Assembly: GCF_001613205.1 (NCBI RefSeq)
Contig: NZ_BDBX01000027.1
Span: forward strand, 1 to 64,000
Direction: 5' to 3'
Source of the DNA: Nocardia sienata NBRC 100364
GTDB taxonomy: Bacteria; Actinomycetota; Actinomycetes; Mycobacteriales; Mycobacteriaceae
Length of the DNA stretch: 64,000 nt
The translations under genes were made by a program, and so were the position numbers. Below are positions 17,063-26,553 of the stretch, piece by piece (the stretch's first letter is position 1; the number at the start of each line of letters is the position of its first letter). The notes beneath the pieces are model-generated. The model worked only from the letters and a program-made list of their open reading frames with translations. It was not told where the DNA came from and searched no databases.

Positions 17063-18094
17063 TCAGTCCAACGCGTTCGCGAGGCGGGCGTGCAGATCGA
17101 GCAGTTCCGGGATCTGACCGGCCGGGCGGCGACCCATCCCGCATTCGGTGGCGATTCCGAACTCCGGCACGAACTCTGCCGCGGCCTTGATGCGGCGGCG
17201 AGCACCGTCGAAACCGTCGGAGGCGTGCACCAGGCCCAAGAAGAGGGTTGTCTCCGGTGCTGTCGCCAGGCCCTCGAGCGGGGCGAAATACGCGGCGTCG
17301 GTGCGCTCTTTCGGGACAGGCAGGTGGACCCAGTTCAGCGGCCGCTTCAGCGCGGTGGCCACACCGGAAGCCACATCGACAAGTTTCGAGGTATCGGCGG
17401 GTTCGACGAAATGCCGATGACCGAAATCGCCGTAACAGAGGTGATAGCCCAGCTCCACGCCGGCGGGAACCGCATCACCGAGACGGGCGAGCCGCTCGAT
17501 GACGCCGCCCAGCCGGGCGGGATAGTCGTCGCCGAACCAACACGGGAAGACACCTTCGAACAGAGCGAATTCGACGGGCGCGTCCCATTGAATCGCCAGA
17601 TCCTCATGGGGAATCGCCGAGGTGATCTGATCCAATTCGGCAAGGACAGCTGCCTCGTAGCGGATCTCCAGTTCCGCTTGGGGGCCCGCGACGAACGCGC
17701 CGATCACCGAGATCGGGGTCGGCAGACCGACCTGGAATCGGACGCCCGGCCGGAGCACCCCCTGCGCGCGCAGTTGTTCGAACACCCGCCATGACGCGCG
17801 GGCGGCCTGTGCATACCCGAGCGTGCCGAAATCAATTGTCGCCGCGTCGATGCCGGGGGCCGGTTGCACCCGCTCGCTCGGTCCGTATTCCGGGCTCGGC
17901 GGCGGCACGGTGACGAGGCCGGGGTGCGCCTGCAGCCTGGGCAGCTGCCACACCACAAAGTTGTCACGCTCTCCGGTCTCACCGTCGGGCACTCGGGTGA
18001 TATGCCCACCCAGACGGTTAGCGACCTGCGCGAAGACCTCCGCGGCGTCGGAGAGCGGCACACTGCCGCATAGATGGACACCACGACCGGACAT
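17063..18094 (-). CDS. MetE/UroD-like superfamily protein
   Basis: 343 aa, related to the C-terminal barrel of cobalamin-independent methionine synthase by general pattern (VHLCGSVPL, RVPDGETGERDNFVVWQ, LGYHLCYGDFGHRHFVEP, TECGMGRRP). Cys and His residues in these loops could hold zinc. Whether it transfers methyl groups is unknown. The ATG at 18094 has GGAGG 8 nt upstream; the frame is open to 18268, but that stretch lacks conserved sequence and would overlap the divergent gene. Confidence 0.7.
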   Translation of the reverse strand: MSGRGVHLCGSVPLSDAAEVFAQVANRLGGHITRVPDGETGERDNFVVWQLPRLQAHPGLVTVPPPSPEYGPSERVQPAPGIDAATIDFGTLGYAQAARASWRVFEQLRAQGVLRPGVRFQVGLPTPISVIGAFVAGPQAELEIRYEAAVLAELDQITSAIPHEDLAIQWDAPVEFALFEGVFPCWFGDDYPARLGGVIERLARLGDAVPAGVELGYHLCYGDFGHRHFVEPADTSKLVDVASGVATALKRPLNWVHLPVPKERTDAAYFAPLEGLATAPETTLFLGLVHASDGFDGARRRIKAAAEFVPEFGIATECGMGRRPAGQIPELLDLHARLANALD

Positions 18095-18255
18095 AGAACA
18101 AACCTCCACGCATTGCCGGATACCGCCGATAGGAGTGTAGGAGCACCGTCGCCGTTTGCGCGCGCGGAGAACTCGGCCCAGGTGACCTGCCGAAGCGAAC
18201 TTCGATGCGGGACTTGTCGTAATGTGCGGGAAAATCCCCCGGAACGGAGATTGTT

Positions 18256-18786
18256 TTGACTCAGCCACCGGCAGGCCCGCCCGCGACCGGTCCGCAGCCG
18301 CCCGACGGCAACCCGCGCCCGCGAAAGCGGCGCACCGCTCTCATCGTGGGCACGGTGGCGGCCGTGGCCGTGGTCGTCGCCGCCATCGCCGCCGTGGTGG
18401 TGCTGACCGTGCAGGGACGTACCCCGCTGTCCTCCGACGACCAGCAGATCAAGGCCTCGCTGCGCGAGTTCTACGGCACGCTCAGCGACGACGGATTCGC
18501 GGCCGCCACCCAGCTGGCCTGCAAAGCCGACCGCGACGAATTCGATGCCATGTCCGACTCGGAGAAAACCGAGGCCGAGAAGCTCGGATTCACGGTCGAG
18601 ATCGACTCGGTCGACAAGGTCGTCGTGACCGGTGACCGCGCGAAAGCCGAGATCAAGGGCAAGTTCAGCCTGTCCGCACCGGGTGGGGGTGAGGACGAGG
18701 AGATGGACGACACCTCCGAAGAGAGCCTCGTGAAAGAGAACGGCCGGTGGCGGGTCTGTTCCTCCTCCGACAGCGACCCGAAATGA
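18256..18786 (+). CDS. Membrane-anchored protein of unknown function
   Basis: 176 aa. A Pro-rich cytoplasmic tail (1-~25) is followed by a transmembrane helix (about 27-52, ALIVGTVAAVAVVVAAIAAVVVLTV). The external domain resembles the small NTF2/lumazine-binding-like domains common in mycobacterial membrane proteins, with two Cys (LACKAD and WRVCSS) likely to form a disulfide. TTG start at 18256 with GGAG 6 nt upstream. It is followed by the metallophosphatase gene after 16 nt, so the two are probably cotranscribed. Confidence 0.75.
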   Translation: MTQPPAGPPATGPQPPDGNPRPRKRRTALIVGTVAAVAVVVAAIAAVVVLTVQGRTPLSSDDQQIKASLREFYGTLSDDGFAAATQLACKADRDEFDAMSDSEKTEAEKLGFTVEIDSVDKVVVTGDRAKAEIKGKFSLSAPGGGEDEEMDDTSEESLVKENGRWRVCSSSDSDPK

Positions 18787-18802
18787 TCGACGGCGGGCGC
18801 CG

Positions 18803-20212
18803 ATGAGCTGCTGCGAGCCCTCACGCCGCAGCGTGCTGGGCATGCTCGGCCTCGCTGCGCTGCTGCCCGCCGCCGGATTCTCCGGTGCCGGCCGGGCGGC
18901 GGCGGCCGGCCCGGCGCGGGCGACCGATCTGGAAGTCGTCACGGTCACCGATACCGCCGCCGTGCTCACCTGGACCAGCCGCGACCCCGGCGGCGCGATC
19001 CCGGTGCCCACCGACGGCGAGCTACTGCTCGGCCCGGCGGACAGCTCCCGTCCGCTCCGGCCGGTGTGGGCTTCCGAGAACCCCACCCCGTTCCACTACG
19101 CGCAGATCGAGGGGCTGGAACCGGGCCGCGCCTACCGGTTCGAGGCGCGCTCGGCCGGGGTGCGGGCCACACCCGCGCTCTCGGTCGCCACCGGGGCGCC
19201 GGGCACACCGGAAACCACCGCGACGTTCACCACCCTGATCCCGCCACCGGGGCGGCTGCTGCGAACCCTGGCCCTCGCCAACGACATCCATTACGGAGAA
19301 ACGGTGAGCGGTCTGGTGGTGGGCGGCCTGCCGCCCGGGATACGCCAGGAGCCGGGTCTGCCGCCCTATCCGCAGATCATGTTCGACGCCGTCCTGGACG
19401 ATCTGCGCCGCCCCGATCGCGGCGCGGAACTACTCCTGCTGGCCGGTGACCTGACCGCCGAGGCCACACCCGCGCAGGTGCGCGCGGTACGTGCCCGGCT
19501 GGACCGCTGGGGCATCGACGGTCAGGATTACCTCGCCGTACGCGGAAACCACGACCGCCCGCACACAGGCGAGGAGTACGCCGACTGCCCGACGGTTCCC
19601 GGCGCCACGGACCACCGGGATTGCTGGGCCGAAGTTTTCGGGGTCCGGCAACAGGTGGTCGAACACGAACTCGGCGGTCTGCGCATCCTCGGCCTGGACA
19701 CCAGCGCACTCGACGGCGCGGGCGGGGTTCTCGACGCCGCACAGTTCGACCGGGTCGCCGAACTCCTGCGCATCGAACCCGATCGCCCCACAGTCGTTTT
19801 CGGTCATCATCCGGTCACCGTGGAGTCCGGGCTCACCAATACGGCAGGACCCGGTTTCGTACTCGATCGCGAGACCGCGCTGCGGTTGCAGCGGTTGTAC
19901 GAGAACGCGCCCGGGGTCTTCTTACAGCACAGCGGCCATACCCATCGCACCCGCCGCACCCGGCCGGATACCGCGTGCGCGGTGGAATTCCTGGAGGTCG
20001 GCGCGGTCAAGGAGTATCCCGGCGGCTACAGCCTGCTACGGATCTACGAGGGTGGTTACACGATCAACTTCTACAAGACCCGCACCCCGGAGTCCCGGCG
20101 CTGGAGCACGCTGACCCGCGCCGAATACTTCGGCCTGCTCCCCGAGTACACACTCGGCACCTTCGCCGATCGCAATCATGTTGTACTACGGGACTTCTCG
20201 GGCCTCGCCTGA
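18803..20212 (+). CDS. Tat-exported metallophosphatase (purple acid phosphatase-like)
   Basis: 469 aa. The N-terminus carries a twin-arginine signal (SRRSVLGMLGLAALLPAAG). A fibronectin III-like domain (about 40-145) is followed by a calcineurin-type phosphoesterase with the metal-ligand blocks NDIHYGE, LLAGDLTAE, VRGNHDRP, FGHHPVTV and HSGHTHR in order. Likely secreted; substrate may be a phosphomonoester or diester. The DCPTVPGATDHRDCW segment has a Cys pair. It follows the small anchored protein gene by 16 nt and ends before a strong hairpin. Confidence 0.9.
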   Translation: MSCCEPSRRSVLGMLGLAALLPAAGFSGAGRAAAAGPARATDLEVVTVTDTAAVLTWTSRDPGGAIPVPTDGELLLGPADSSRPLRPVWASENPTPFHYAQIEGLEPGRAYRFEARSAGVRATPALSVATGAPGTPETTATFTTLIPPPGRLLRTLALANDIHYGETVSGLVVGGLPPGIRQEPGLPPYPQIMFDAVLDDLRRPDRGAELLLLAGDLTAEATPAQVRAVRARLDRWGIDGQDYLAVRGNHDRPHTGEEYADCPTVPGATDHRDCWAEVFGVRQQVVEHELGGLRILGLDTSALDGAGGVLDAAQFDRVAELLRIEPDRPTVVFGHHPVTVESGLTNTAGPGFVLDRETALRLQRLYENAPGVFLQHSGHTHRTRRTRPDTACAVEFLEVGAVKEYPGGYSLLRIYEGGYTINFYKTRTPESRRWSTLTRAEYFGLLPEYTLGTFADRNHVVLRDFSGLA

Positions 20213-20242
20213 CCGACCGTGACCCCCGGTCCATGCGCGACC

Positions 20243-20274
20243 CCGGGCCGGGATCGCGCACGATCCCGGCCCGG
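20243..20274. terminator. Bidirectional terminator between metallophosphatase and tRNA-Cys
   Basis: Perfect 14-bp stem (CCGGGCCGGGATCG at 20243-20256, complement at 20261-20274) with CGCA loop, placed between two convergent genes. Confidence 0.7.
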
Positions 20275-20281
20275 CATACCG

Positions 20282-20353
20282 AGCGAGCGGCGGGAATCGA
20301 ACCCGCGTGAACGGCTTTGCAGACCGTTGCCTGAACCACTCAGCCACGCCCGC
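20282..20353 (-). tRNA. tRNA-Cys (anticodon GCA)
   Basis: 72-nt cloverleaf on the minus strand: acceptor GCGGGCG pairs with CGCTCGC (one G-U pair), D arm GGCTGAGTGGTTCAGGC, anticodon loop CTGCAAA (GCA), T arm GCGGG-TTCGATT-CCCGC, discriminator U as in other tRNA-Cys. CCA is not encoded. Confidence 0.96.
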
Positions 20354-20507
20354 GTGACTCCATGATCATGGCTCGCCACCGCCGCGCGGCACACAGTTGC
20401 GCTCAGCCGGATCTCAATCGGTGACAGCGCCCGGGCCGTCAGCGGCGCGGAGGACACCTGCCACCGGGGAGCGCCCACGACGCGGCTCACCGGCGAGGTG
20501 CCGTGCA

Positions 20508-21062
20508 ATGATCGAACACATGTCTCGCCCCCGCCCGCTACCCCTCGACCCGATCCAGGAGGCCCACCGCCAATGGGTCGGCCACGGATGGGGTGCGGTC
20601 GCCGACGGGATGGCCGCGGTGACCTCACTGGTTCGCGCCCAGCAGATCGTCATGGCGCGCGTCGACGAAGCCCTGCGCCCGACCGGCTTGACCTTCTCGC
20701 GCTACGAACTGCTGCAATTGCTGAACTTCAGTGCCACCGGCGCGCTGCCGATGGCGGTGGCCAGCGCGCGGTTGCAGGTGCATCCGACCAGTGTCACCAA
20801 CTCGGTCGACCGGCTGGAGGCGGCGGGGCTGGTGAACCGGGTACCGCACCCCAACGACCGGCGGGCCACTTTGATCGAGATCACCGATGCGGGAAGGGCT
20901 CTCGTCGCCGAGGCCACCGGCTACCTGAACGAGCGCGTCTTCGCGCGGCCGGAACTACCGCCCGACCGGTTGCGAACGCTGCTGCAGTTGCTCGCCGAGT
21001 TCCGCCACACCGCGGGAGACTTCGACACCGGCGAGGAACCGGCCCGCTGGGCCGAACCCTGA
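20508..21062 (+). CDS. MarR-family transcriptional regulator
   Basis: 184 aa. Winged helix with recognition helix in LQVHPTSVTNSVDRLEAAGLVNRVPHPNDRRATLIEITDAGRAL, the wing typical of MarR. N-terminal helices (AAVTSLVRAQQIVMARVDEALRP) form the dimer interface. ATG 20508 preferred (GAGG about 11 nt upstream); ATG 20520 is an alternative. No target gene is adjacent: it is flanked by tRNA-Cys and an Hsp70-like gene. It could in principle bind the palindromes at 16291-16336, but this is a guess. Confidence 0.92.
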   Translation: MIEHMSRPRPLPLDPIQEAHRQWVGHGWGAVADGMAAVTSLVRAQQIVMARVDEALRPTGLTFSRYELLQLLNFSATGALPMAVASARLQVHPTSVTNSVDRLEAAGLVNRVPHPNDRRATLIEITDAGRALVAEATGYLNERVFARPELPPDRLRTLLQLLAEFRHTAGDFDTGEEPARWAEP

Positions 21063-21074
21063 CCGCCGGCCGGA

Positions 21075-21098
21075 CCGGGGCCGGCAAACCCGGCCCGG
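21075..21098 (+). terminator. Hairpin after marR-type gene
   Basis: CCGG-G-GCCGG (21075-21084) pairs with CCGGC-CCGG (21090-21098), 9 bp with one bulge, 12 nt past the stop codon. No T tract. Confidence 0.5.
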
Positions 21099-21217
21099 AA
21101 CAGGGCGTATCGGATGTTTGCCGGGCCGGCTCGGCAGCGAACGCCTGACAGCCAGGCACCCGCTCAGCACATTTCTCCGTGGTTCGGCTTGGCAACGACC
21201 GACCCGCGGCGCACCAT

Positions 21218-22270
21218 ATGTTTATGGTGCTGGTTCTCGGGGTATCAGTAGGCGCCTCAGGTGCGCGTGCGGTGCTCACCCATTCGGATCAACCGCACCT
21301 GCCGCCGATCGATCGGTGCCATATCCCCCGCCCGGCCCGCGCTTCGGTGGCCGAACCGGCGCTCATCGCGATCCGCCGTATGTACGGCGCCGCCGACCGG
21401 CGCGACGAGTACATCACCGGAACCGCGGTGACCTGCCACAACCGGGAGCAGGCCGAAGTGGTGGGCGACGCCCTCGGCACCGGTCGGGTCACGCTGGTGG
21501 ACGAGCCGCTGGCACAGCTGCGCTACCTCAGATTCACCGAGAAACTGCCGACGACCGGGGTGGTCTCCCTGTTCGACCTGGGCTCCTCCGGGTTGACCCT
21601 CACCCAGATCGACTGCCGCACCGACACCGTACTGGCCGGGGCCCACTGTCCAGGGCTGGGCGGCGACGGCTACAACGAACTGCTGTGCGAATGGCTGGAC
21701 TCCGCCGGTGTGTACACCGACGAAACGGCGGCGCGCCGGTACCGCGAAGCGCTGAGCAGCGCTCGCGTGGTGACCGCCGCCGACCCCGATACCGCCGAAC
21801 GCGCGGTGATCACTCGCAGTGACCTCGCCGAACTCTGCGCGGACGCGGTGCAGTCGGCCGCCACTCTGGTACACCGGGTGGCCGAGCAGACCGAGGCGGC
21901 GCCGGACGCGGTGGCCCTGCTCGGCGGGTGCGCCCGCAATCCGGCCCTGCGCACCCGCCTGACCGAGCTGCTGGACCTACCCGTGGTGTGCGATTCCGAA
22001 CCGGAGTACGTCTCGGCGCGGGGCGCGCTACTGTTCGCGGCCGAAAGACCCGCCGCCGGTATCCGCACCGCGCATATCCGGGCGGGCGGTCAGGTGGTGC
22101 CGCTGGCCCCGCCCGTCGTGGGGCGGCGCAAGGTCTACGCGGCCGCGGCGGTGACGATCGGGCTGGGCGCGACCGTGGCCGGGCTGCTCACAGCGCAGAA
22201 CGGGGCAGCGCAACCCACCCGGAGCAATTACGTCCCCACCGACATCCTGGACGCGCCGCCCGCGCCCTGA
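21218..22270 (+). CDS. Hsp70/actin-fold protein with C-terminal transmembrane helix
   Basis: About 350 aa, a reduced Hsp70-like ATPase. The N-terminus LVLGVSVGASGARAVL matches a phosphate-1 loop, LFDLGSSGLTLTQI a phosphate-2 loop, and VALLGGCARNPALRTRLTELLDLPVV the adenosine motif. No substrate-binding domain follows; instead a membrane helix (about 305-328, KVYAAAAVTIGLGATVAGLLTA) and a short tail. Actinobacteria carry several such membrane-tethered DnaK relatives of unknown role. Start uncertain: ATG 21218 or 21224, neither with a strong SD. Confidence 0.7.
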   Translation: MFMVLVLGVSVGASGARAVLTHSDQPHLPPIDRCHIPRPARASVAEPALIAIRRMYGAADRRDEYITGTAVTCHNREQAEVVGDALGTGRVTLVDEPLAQLRYLRFTEKLPTTGVVSLFDLGSSGLTLTQIDCRTDTVLAGAHCPGLGGDGYNELLCEWLDSAGVYTDETAARRYREALSSARVVTAADPDTAERAVITRSDLAELCADAVQSAATLVHRVAEQTEAAPDAVALLGGCARNPALRTRLTELLDLPVVCDSEPEYVSARGALLFAAERPAAGIRTAHIRAGGQVVPLAPPVVGRRKVYAAAAVTIGLGATVAGLLTAQNGAAQPTRSNYVPTDILDAPPAP

Positions 22271-22297
22271 ACCGGACCCGGGCCGCGCACCGCACGA

Positions 22298-23074
22298 TCA
22301 GCGGTTTGTGAACTTCGCGGGCCGCTTGTCCACGAACGCCGCCATCCCCTCGGACTGGTCCGCGGTCGCGAACAGCGAATGGAACACGCGCCGCTCGAAC
22401 CGCAGCCCCTCGCCCAGCGTGGTCTCGAAGGAGCGGTTCACCGCCTCCTTGGCGATCATGGCCACCGGCAGCGACATCGACGCGATGGTGGCGCCGACCT
22501 CCAGCGCGGTGTCCAGCAGTTCGGCGGCGGGCACGATCCGCGCCACCAGACCGGCGCGCTCGGCCTCCTCGGCATCCATATTGCGGCCGGTGAGCACCAG
22601 GTCCATGGCCTTGGCCTTACCGACCGCCCGGGTCAGCCGTTGCGAACCTCCGATACCGGGGATGACGCCGAGTTTGATCTCGGGCTGGCCGAACTTGGCA
22701 GTATCCGCGGCGATCAGGATGTCGCAGATCATGGCGAGCTCACAACCGCCGCCCAGCGCGTAACCGGCGACCGCCGCGATGGTCGGCTTGCGGAACTGGG
22801 CCAGCCGCTCCCAGCGGGCGAAATAGTCGTCCATGAACATGTCCATGTAGGACTTCGGCTGCATCTCCTTGATATCCGCGCCGGCGGCGAAGGCCCGCTC
22901 CGAACCGGTGATCACCACCGCGCCGATCTCGTCGTCGCGTTCGAGTTCGTCGAGAGCGGCGATCACATCATCGAGGACCTGCGCGTTGAGCGCGTTCAGC
23001 GCCTTGGGCCGGTTCAGCGTGATGAGGCCGACCTTGTCCTTGCGCTCCAGCAGAATCGTCTCGAAGTCGGTCAC
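22298..23074 (-). CDS. echA8: Enoyl-CoA hydratase
   Basis: 258-aa crotonase hydrating 2-enoyl-CoA to 3-hydroxyacyl-CoA; close to mycobacterial EchA8 in pattern and length. Oxyanion-hole segments [12 protein letters not shown] and [15 protein letters not shown]; catalytic Glu pair in [25 protein letters not shown] start at 23074 follows AGAGGATG. Between it and mmsB lies a strong hairpin, so it is a separate transcript, but its position suggests it hydrates methacrylyl-CoA in the valine pathway. Confidence 0.93.
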   Translation of the reverse strand: MTDFETILLERKDKVGLITLNRPKALNALNAQVLDDVIAALDELERDDEIGAVVITGSERAFAAGADIKEMQPKSYMDMFMDDYFARWERLAQFRKPTIAAVAGYALGGGCELAMICDILIAADTAKFGQPEIKLGVIPGIGGSQRLTRAVGKAKAMDLVLTGRNMDAEEAERAGLVARIVPAAELLDTALEVGATIASMSLPVAMIAKEAVNRSFETTLGEGLRFERRVFHSLFATADQSEGMAAFVDKRPAKFTNR

Positions 23075-23304
23075 AGCACATCCTCTGGTCGAAACGGTTA
23101 TGAATATCGCCGACGATACCGCGCGGGTCACCACCGGCGGCGAGGTGGTTTTGCCCGGTCGCGCCCACTTGGGGGACCAGAGCGCCGACCGGGTCGAGAC
23201 GATCGCGGCGGCCCCCACCGCGGGCGGCGGTGGGGGACCAGCCAGGCCGGCGCTATCTCGATGGCCGGCCGGCACAGCGTGATGATGATGGTGGGCTTCT
23301 GCGA

Positions 23305-23338
23305 AATCCGGCCCCACCACAGCCGGTGGGACCGGATT
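23305..23338 (-). terminator. Terminator of the mms block
   Basis: 14-position stem with one mismatch (23305-23318 with 23325-23338; outer AATCCGG/CCGGATT), 6-nt loop, 29 nt past the mmsB stop. It separates mmsB from echA8. Confidence 0.65.
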
Positions 23339-23367
23339 CGGTCTATCCGAGCGGTTGAGCCCGGCTC

Positions 23368-24270
23368 TCACTGCGCGGCGTTCGAACCCCCGCTACGCTC
23401 CCGGACATCGGTGATGATGGCCGAGAAGTCCCGGTCGCCGGAACCCTCGTTGAACTCGCGGTAGATATCCGCGGCGAGCTGTCCGATCCGGCCCTCGACC
23501 CCGTTGGCGCGCAATGCCTCCACCGCCAGGCCGAGGTCCTTGTTCATCAGCGCGGTGGCGAACCCCGGCTTGTAGTCGTTGTTCGCCGGGCTGGTCGGCA
23601 CCGGACCCGGTACCGGGCAGTAGGTGGTGAGCGCCCAGCTCTGGCCCGAAGCGGTGGAGACGACATCGAAGAACGCCTGATGGCTCAGGCCCAGCTTCTC
23701 ACCCAGCACCAGTGCCTCCGACAACCCGATCATGGAGATGCCGAGGAGCATGTTGTTGCAGATCTTGGCCGCCTGCCCGTTCCCGGCGGCCCCGGTGTGC
23801 ACCACCTTGGCACCCATCACCTCGAGCACCGGCAGCGCCTCGGCGAAATCGGTGTCCGCGCCGCCCACCATGAAGGTCAGCGTTCCGGCGGCCGCGCCGG
23901 AGACACCGCCGGAGACCGGCGCATCCAGGGCCCGGTGCCCGGCCGCCGACGCGGCCTCGGCCGCGGCCCGGGCGTCGGCCACATCGATGGTCGAACAGTC
24001 GATGAACAGCGTGCCCGGATTCGCGACGGGCAGCAGTTCGGCGTACACATCGCGCACCAGTTTGCCGTTGGTGAGCATGGTGATAACGATGTCGCGCCCG
24101 GTGGCCGCGGCGACGCCGGTGTCCACCAGGGCGACCCCGTCGGCGCGGGCCTGTTCCTGCGCCGCGGGCGAGGGGTCGAACGCGTGTACGTCGTACCCGG
24201 CCTTGACCAGGTTGGCCGCCATCGGGCCGCCCATATGGCCGAGGCCGAGGAAGCCGATCGTCTTGCTCAT
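23368..24270 (-). CDS. mmsB: 3-hydroxyisobutyrate dehydrogenase
   Basis: NAD-dependent oxidation of 3-hydroxyisobutyrate to methylmalonate semialdehyde in valine breakdown. 300 aa: [23 protein letters not shown] (NAD site), substrate loop [21 protein letters not shown], catalytic Lys in [15 protein letters not shown]. The ATG at 24270 overlaps the stop of the preceding hydrolase gene (ATGA), so the two are coupled. Confidence 0.96.
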   Translation of the reverse strand: MSKTIGFLGLGHMGGPMAANLVKAGYDVHAFDPSPAAQEQARADGVALVDTGVAAATGRDIVITMLTNGKLVRDVYAELLPVANPGTLFIDCSTIDVADARAAAEAASAAGHRALDAPVSGGVSGAAAGTLTFMVGGADTDFAEALPVLEVMGAKVVHTGAAGNGQAAKICNNMLLGISMIGLSEALVLGEKLGLSHQAFFDVVSTASGQSWALTTYCPVPGPVPTSPANNDYKPGFATALMNKDLGLAVEALRANGVEGRIGQLAADIYREFNEGSGDRDFSAIITDVRERSGGSNAAQ

Positions 24271-25355
24271 TGCTTGTCCTCCGGAATCGTCAAACCCAGT
24301 TCCCGCGCACCGAGTTCGGCGAAATATCCGTCGACCTGCGCGGCGGTCACATCGGACAGGGTGGCGGGCGACCACTGCGGGTTGCGGTCCTTGTCGACCA
24401 CCTGGGCACGAATGCCCTCGACCAGGTCGTGCGAGGCCAGCGAGGCGATCGATACCCGGTACTCCTCGTTGAGCACCGCTTCCAGGCTGCCGGTGCCCTT
24501 CGCCGAACGCAGCGACCGCAACGTCACCTGCAGCGCGACCGGCGATTTACCCAGCACGTCGGTGGCGGCCTTGTTCGCCTCCGGTGATTCGTGGGCCTGC
24601 AGGCGGGCCACGATCTCGGCGACGCTATCGGCGCTGTAGCAGGCATCGATCCAGTCGCGCTGCGCGACCAGTGCCGATTTCGGTGCCTCGGTGGCGAATT
24701 TCGCGATGGCGACATCCGCGGCCTCGGTCTCCAGGGTGGTCAGCAGCGCCGGGATCTGGTCGGCGGGTACGTAGTAGTCCGCGAAACCGGTGGCGACGGC
24801 ATCGCCGGCTCCGAGCCGCGCGGTGGTGAGCGCGATATGCGTGCCCAGTTCACCCGGCGCCCGGGACAGCAGGTAGGTACCGCCGACATCGGGGATGAAT
24901 CCGATACCGACCTCGGGCATGCCGACCTTCGACCGTTCGGTGACGATCCGGTGACTGCCGTGCGCCGACAGACCGACCCCGCCGCCCATCACGATCCCGT
25001 CCATCACCGCGACATACGGCTTCGGATAGCGGCCGATGAGCGCGTTGAGAATGTACTCGTCACGCCAGAACTTCCCGGTCGCCGAATCCGCCGCCGCGCC
25101 CACGTGCCCCGCCGCCTGCTGTTCCTTGGCGTCGTGGTGGATGGCGACGATATCGCCGCCCGCGCACAGGCCCCGCTCACCGGCGCCGGTGATGGCCACC
25201 GTCCGCACCGAATCGTCGGTGGCCCAGGCCCGCAACCGCTCGGTGATGGTGAGCGTCATCGCGTGGTTGAGTGCGTTGATGGCCTTGGGCCGGTTCAGGG
25301 TGATAAGGCCCAGGCCGCCGCGCTGTTCGACCAGGACTTCGGGTTCGTCGCTCAT
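24267..25355 (-). CDS. 3-hydroxyisobutyryl-CoA hydrolase
   Basis: 362 aa, crotonase fold of the hydrolase subgroup (longer C-terminus than hydratases). GERGLCAGGDIVAIH and GIVMGGGVGLSAHGSHRIVTERSKVGMPEVGIGFIPDVGGTYLLSR are typical. It releases 3-hydroxyisobutyrate, the substrate of the next gene mmsB. SD AAAGGA before ATG 25355. Position and pattern match EchA9 of Mycobacterium. It lies 37 nt after the acyl-CoA dehydrogenase gene. Confidence 0.93.
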   Translation of the reverse strand: MSDEPEVLVEQRGGLGLITLNRPKAINALNHAMTLTITERLRAWATDDSVRTVAITGAGERGLCAGGDIVAIHHDAKEQQAAGHVGAAADSATGKFWRDEYILNALIGRYPKPYVAVMDGIVMGGGVGLSAHGSHRIVTERSKVGMPEVGIGFIPDVGGTYLLSRAPGELGTHIALTTARLGAGDAVATGFADYYVPADQIPALLTTLETEAADVAIAKFATEAPKSALVAQRDWIDACYSADSVAEIVARLQAHESPEANKAATDVLGKSPVALQVTLRSLRSAKGTGSLEAVLNEEYRVSIASLASHDLVEGIRAQVVDKDRNPQWSPATLSDVTAAQVDGYFAELGARELGLTIPEDKQ

Positions 25356-25392
25356 TCATTTCCTTTCGCGCTCGCCGCCGGGTGTCCGCCGA

Positions 25393-26553
25393 TCACGACA
25401 CACCCGCCACGGACGCTGTCATCGACCGGGCGACGACCATCCGCATGATCTCGTTGGTGCCCTCCAGGATCTGGTGCACCCGCAGGTCCCGGACGATCTT
25501 CTCCAGGCCGTATTCGGCCAGGTAACCGTATCCGCCGTGCAGTTGCAGGGCGGCGTTGGCGACCTCGAAACCGGCGTCGGTGGCGAACCGTTTGGCCATG
25601 GCGCAGAGTTCGACCTTGTCCGGGGCATCCGCGTCCAGCGCCGCCGCGGCCCGCCACAGCAGGGTCCGGGCGGCTTCGAGTTCGGTCCGCATATCGGCCA
25701 GCTCGAACTGCAATGCCTGATTCTTCAGCAGCGGAGCGCCGAACGCCTTGCGCTGGGCCAGGTAGGGCACGGTTCTCTCGAGCGCGGCCTGCGCCCCGCC
25801 CACCGAGCACGCGGCGATATTGAGCCGCCCGCCGTTGAGCCCGTTCATGGCGATCCGGAATCCGTCGCCCTCGGCGCCGAGCCGGTTGACCACCGGCACC
25901 CGCGCGTCGGTGAGGATCACCTGCCGGGTGGGCTGGGCGTTCCAGCCCATCTTCTTCTCGTTGGGCCCGACCTCGAGGCCGGGGGTATCGGCGGGGATGA
26001 CCAGCGTCGAGATACCCCGTGCCCCGGTGTCCTGGGTGCGGACCATCATCACGTACAGGTCGTTGCTCCCCGCGCCCGAGATGAACTGCTTGGACCCGTT
26101 GACCACGTAATCGTCACCGTCGCGTACCGCGCGGGTGGTGAGGGCGGCGGCATCGGATCCCACACCGGGTTCGGTGAGCGCGTAACTGGCCAGCTGTTCC
26201 ATTGCCGTCAGCCCGGGCAGCCACTGCCGGCGCTGGTCGTCGTCGCCGTAGGCGTCGATCATCCAGGCCGCCATATTGTGGATCGAGATATAGGCCGCCA
26301 CGGTGGGGCATCCGGTGGCGAGCTGCTCGAAGATCCGCACCGCGTCCAGCCGGCGCAGCCCGGACCCACCGAACTCCTCACCCACATAGATGCCGCCGAG
26401 CCCGACCGCACCCGATTTCCGCAGCACATCCACCGGGAAGTGTTTGTTCTGGTCCCATTCCACGGCGTGCGGCGCCAGGTATTCGTCGGCGAATTCCCGG
26501 GCGGTGTCGCGGATGGCCCGCTCGTCTTCGTCGAGCGTGAACACGGCCGTCAT
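25393..26553 (-). CDS. fadE9: Isobutyryl-CoA dehydrogenase-type acyl-CoA dehydrogenase
   Basis: 386-aa FAD enzyme. Signatures YALTEPGVGSDAAALTTRAV and QLHGGYGYLAEYGLEKIVRDLRVHQILEGTNEIMRMVVAR, the latter with the flavin/CoA site. By operon context it oxidises isobutyryl-CoA to methacrylyl-CoA. The ATG at 26553 overlaps the mmsA stop (ATGA). Same order mmsA-fadE9-...-mmsB as in Mycobacterium. Confidence 0.94.
   Translation of the reverse strand: MTAVFTLDEDERAIRDTAREFADEYLAPHAVEWDQNKHFPVDVLRKSGAVGLGGIYVGEEFGGSGLRRLDAVRIFEQLATGCPTVAAYISIHNMAAWMIDAYGDDDQRRQWLPGLTAMEQLASYALTEPGVGSDAAALTTRAVRDGDDYVVNGSKQFISGAGSNDLYVMMVRTQDTGARGISTLVIPADTPGLEVGPNEKKMGWNAQPTRQVILTDARVPVVNRLGAEGDGFRIAMNGLNGGRLNIAACSVGGAQAALERTVPYLAQRKAFGAPLLKNQALQFELADMRTELEAARTLLWRAAAALDADAPDKVELCAMAKRFATDAGFEVANAALQLHGGYGYLAEYGLEKIVRDLRVHQILEGTNEIMRMVVARSMTASVAGVS

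Noticed and set aside
17704-19086. A 460-codon minus-strand frame across the start of the MetE-like gene and the 18256 gene
   Set aside because: It is out of frame with the conserved protein and antisense to two better supported genes.
23100-23282. 60-codon plus-strand frame upstream of echA8
   Set aside because: The front looks faintly protein-like ([20 protein letters not shown]) but there is no SD and the tail is low-complexity; it overlaps the expected echA8 promoter.
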